From contig JAVBKF010000006.1 in NCBI GenBank assembly GCA_031554215.1, forward strand, positions 1-6,370: a stretch of 6,370 nt of DNA. Direction: 5' to 3'. This DNA comes from JAVBKE01 sp031554215 (GTDB lineage Bacteria > Bacillota > Bacilli > JARBTR01). Within the stretch, counting starts at the first letter, position 1, and each line of letters opens with the position of its first letter. The notes beneath the pieces are model-generated. The model saw only the letters and a program-made list of their open reading frames with translations. It had not been told where the DNA came from and searched no databases. Of the stretch, positions 5,213 through 6,370 are shown piece after piece. Position numbers and translations under genes: made by a program.

Positions 5213-5407
5213 GGTCGCCTAAGCTCTCAGAAAGGTCAGCAAGGCACGAGTTTAATAAGCGACAGTAAAATATAAGAGTAATCGCATGGTCGCCTAAAAT
5301 TTAAGCTCAGTAGTACAAATGGCAGGGCACGTGGTTAGATATCGAAAGATAAATAGCAAGTGAAATAAAACGATCGCCTAAGCTCACAGAGTAAGTTGCA
5401 GGGCACG
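5213..5407 (+). repeat. Three degenerate direct repeats (TCGCCTAAGCTC ... GGCACG)
   Basis: Copies lie at 5213-5248, 5288-5331 and 5372-5407, beginning 2 bp after the recombinase stop. Each opens [GA][GA]TCGCCTAA, carries AAGCTC and ends GCA[AG]GGCACG. Start-to-start distances are 75 and 84 bp. Within each copy GCCT can pair with AGGC or GGGC near its end, and copy 3 also has GTTGC/GCAAC (5395-5399 and 5407-5411). The rest of 5408-5538 shows only a 6-bp inverted pair GCCACA/TGTGGC (5466-5471, 5500-5505) and no gene. Function unknown: recombinase accessory sites or a structured RNA are both possible. Confidence 0.7.
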
Positions 5408-5538
5408 CAACGGCATAATGAAACAAAAAAAAGCAGCAATGCGGGCTCAAACTCTGCACTCCTCCGCCACATCAAGACAAACAAAAATACAAATGCGTGT
5501 GTGGCTCTGTCGCTTGGTAAACATTCGCAAAAATATCT

Positions 5539-5600
5539 AATATGCAAATAGTTAGCAAAAGGCGCCAACTATTCGCATATTTGCATTTTTGCAAATAGTT
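5539..5600. other. Three-arm inverted-repeat site, lox/dif-like (candidate recombination site)
   Basis: Three related arms: TATGCAAATAGTT (5541-5553), its near-complement AACTATTCGCATA (5567-5579) and TTTGCAAATAGTT (5588-5600). Arms 2 and 3 face each other over 8 bp, giving a 13+8+13 layout like simple tyrosine-recombinase core sites, with 11 of 13 positions symmetrical. Arms 1 and 2 face each other over 13 bp with 14 of 15 symmetrical when extended to 5539-5553/5567-5581. The neighbouring tyrosine recombinase is the natural candidate to bind here; Rep binding is the alternative. Confidence 0.5.
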
Positions 5601-5634
5601 TTCGCCCTCAAGTCACCTTGTAAAGTGCAAAAGA

Positions 5635-5663
5635 AGCTAGGGAAAGGCTCTGAGGGTCTAGCT
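5635..5663. repeat. Hairpin 1 of the end-to-end hairpin cluster
   Basis: AGCTAG (5635-5640) pairs with CTAGCT (5658-5663) around a 17-nt loop. Its last base is directly followed by the first base of hairpin 2. Confidence 0.5.
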
Positions 5664-5705
5664 ATCCAGTTATCAAGACTGGACAACTAATCTTGACAAC
5701 TGGAT
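5664..5705. other. Hairpin 2: candidate rolling-circle double-strand origin
   Basis: ATCCAGTTATCAAGA (5664-5678) and TCTTGACAACTGGAT (5691-5705) form a 15-bp inverted repeat with one mismatch and a 12-nt loop. The minus strand of the left arm reads TCTTGATA (5678-5671), the core of the nick site known for pC194/pUB110-type origins, which is the family of the Rep encoded here. The + strand right arm has TCTTGACA. The perfect core lies on the strand opposite the rep gene, which is atypical, so the origin call is tentative. It could instead be a single-strand origin element or recombinase site. Confidence 0.45.
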
Positions 5706-5793
5706 TTTTGAGTGCTTGAGATGAATAACGGTGGCTCGGGAATGAATCAAAAATCATATATGAGCCACACTTAAACCATTTTAGCACTCAAAA
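5706..5793. repeat. Hairpin 3: long two-tier stem, possible single-strand origin
   Basis: TTTTGAGTGCT (5706-5716) pairs perfectly with AGCACTCAAAA (5783-5793). Inside it GTGGCTC (5731-5737) pairs perfectly with GAGCCAC (5762-5768). It starts at the base after hairpin 2. Non-coding, multi-tier hairpins are the hallmark of single-strand origins of rolling-circle plasmids, which prime lagging-strand synthesis; no specific sso type was recognised. The following stretch (5794-5950) is AT-rich with short AAAATTC repeats (about 5878-5899) and no gene. Confidence 0.5.
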
Positions 5794-5952
5794 CCGCAAA
5801 AGCTAAAATAAAGAACGGCTCTCAAAAATGAATAAAAAAAGTTCACAGATTGAAAAGAGTGAAGTAATGAAAAAAATCAAAATTCAAAATTCAAAATTCT
5901 AAAAAATCAAAAATCGGAAATTAAAATTTTAAATAAAAAATCATTTTTTCCA

Positions 5953-5984
5953 GACAAAAAAACATGAGCGTTTTATGCTCATGT
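5953..5984 (-). terminator. Minus-strand rho-independent terminator with no gene before it
   Basis: ACATGAGC (5962-5969) and GCTCATGT (5977-5984) form a perfect 8-bp stem with a 7-nt loop. Read on the minus strand it is followed by a T7 run (complement of the A tract at 5955-5961). No minus-strand ORF lies to its right, so it would end a non-coding transcript coming from the 66-bp repeats or the rep leader. Confidence 0.7.
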
Positions 5985-6059
5985 CTATGTCAGAAATATT
6001 GTATTAAAATAAAAACAATCGAATGAGGAAAACTGATTTTTTTTATCTTTGTTTTTGCC

Positions 6060-6143
6060 TTATATATATATAATAGAAACTACGTCGGGGAAATTGATAA
6101 GAAACGTTGATTTTACTAGGGCTAGAGGGCATTTTTTTTTTTT
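6060..6143. other. (TA)n tract and T12 tract in a gene-free stretch
   Basis: A (TA)n run at about 6061-6072 contains TATAAT (6069-6074) and is followed 60 bp later by twelve T (6132-6143). GAGGGC-A-TTTTT at about 6125-6136 is nearly complementary to AAAAAGCCCTC at 78-88 in the rep leader. The whole of 5985-6220 shows no ORF of note; nothing more specific can be supported. Confidence 0.4.
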
Positions 6144-6220
6144 AATAAATAATGGTTTATATTAAAAATATTGGAAACATTTTAAGGCAGAGAAAATTTA
6201 TTAAAAACAGGGTAAAAAAC

Positions 6221-6370
6221 AATGAAAAAAGGAAAATTTTAGGAGTATTTTAAGATAAAAAATTTATCTAAAACAGAATTTAAGATAATGAAAAAAGGAA
6301 AATTTTAGGAATATTCTAAGATAAAAAAATTTATCTAAAACAGAATTTAAGACAATAAAAAAGGAAAATT
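6221..6370. repeat. 66-bp tandem repeat array spanning the circle junction
   Basis: Units begin at 6221, 6287 and 6354, each AATRAAAAAAGGAAAATT, with periods of 66 and 67 bp. The third is cut at 6370 and resumes at base 1 (ATTTAAAACAGAATTTAAGAT), about 25 bp short of full length. A decayed fourth unit occupies about 25-66 and a decayed leading one about 6190-6220. Each full unit contains the inverted repeat AGATAAA/TTTATCT (for example 6253-6259 and 6263-6269) and two TTTAAGATAA motifs about 33 bp apart. The array ends just before the rep promoter. Possible roles are Rep binding, incompatibility or partition. Confidence 0.85.

Noticed and set aside
5213..5407. TCGCC repeats as CRISPR or integron attC sites
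   Set aside because: Only three diverged copies with no constant repeat and no cas genes. The ends do not match the GTTRRRY/RYYYAAC core pattern of attC, and no cassette genes lie between.
5335..5568. 77-aa minus-strand ORF rich in Cys, Phe and Leu
   Set aside because: It lies across the third TCGCC repeat and one arm of the lox-like site, has no good ribosome site and looks like a chance frame in structured non-coding DNA.
6223..6307. MKKGKF mini-ORFs in the 66-bp repeats
   Set aside because: Six codons without a ribosome site; a by-product of the AT-rich repeat.

Overview
The window looks like a complete small, AT-rich plasmid of 6,370 bp, probably circular and from a low-GC Bacillota host (an anaerobic gut-type Clostridia or Negativicutes would fit, but the genus cannot be read from the sequence). 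The support is two plasmid replication initiators, strong GAGGTGA-type ribosome binding sites, no chromosomal housekeeping gene, and a 66-bp tandem repeat array that runs off the right end and resumes at base 1.

Layout. Bases 6221-6370 joined to 1-60 carry the 66-bp repeats. Next come a promoter (75-104) and a rolling-circle initiator of the Rep_1/pC194-pUB110 type (172-1221, +), followed by a small co-transcribed gene of the kind often found beside such reps (1228-1488, +). A theta-type Rep_3 initiator lies on the opposite strand (1669-2682, -). Upstream of it is a textbook iteron origin: five perfectly phased 22-bp iterons, 13-bp repeats and a 22-bp perfect inverted repeat (2748-2989). A divergent pair follows: an XRE-type repressor (3067-3276, -) and a 79-residue unknown protein (3397-3636, +), separated by a 16-bp repeat operator array. 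A secreted or membrane-anchored orphan protein (3803-4252, -) and a catalytic-domain-only tyrosine recombinase (4690-5211, +) complete the genes.

The last 1.16 kb (5212-6370) holds no convincing gene but is the most structured part. It has three degenerate repeats starting TCGCCTAAGCTC, a lox/dif-like arrangement of three related 13-bp arms (5539-5600), and three hairpins placed end to end with no gap (5635-5793). The middle hairpin carries TCTTGATA, the nick-site core of pC194/pUB110-type double-strand origins. Further right are an orphan minus-strand terminator, a (TA)n tract, a T12 tract and the 66-bp repeats.

The likely working picture is a composite plasmid with two complete initiator systems: rolling-circle (Rep_1 plus structured origins at 5600-5800) and theta (Rep_3 plus iterons). 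The recombinase probably resolves multimers or a cointegrate at the lox-like site downstream of it. The XRE/79-aa module and the secreted protein are accessory cargo of unknown function. No mobilisation, resistance or classical toxin-antitoxin gene was recognised.
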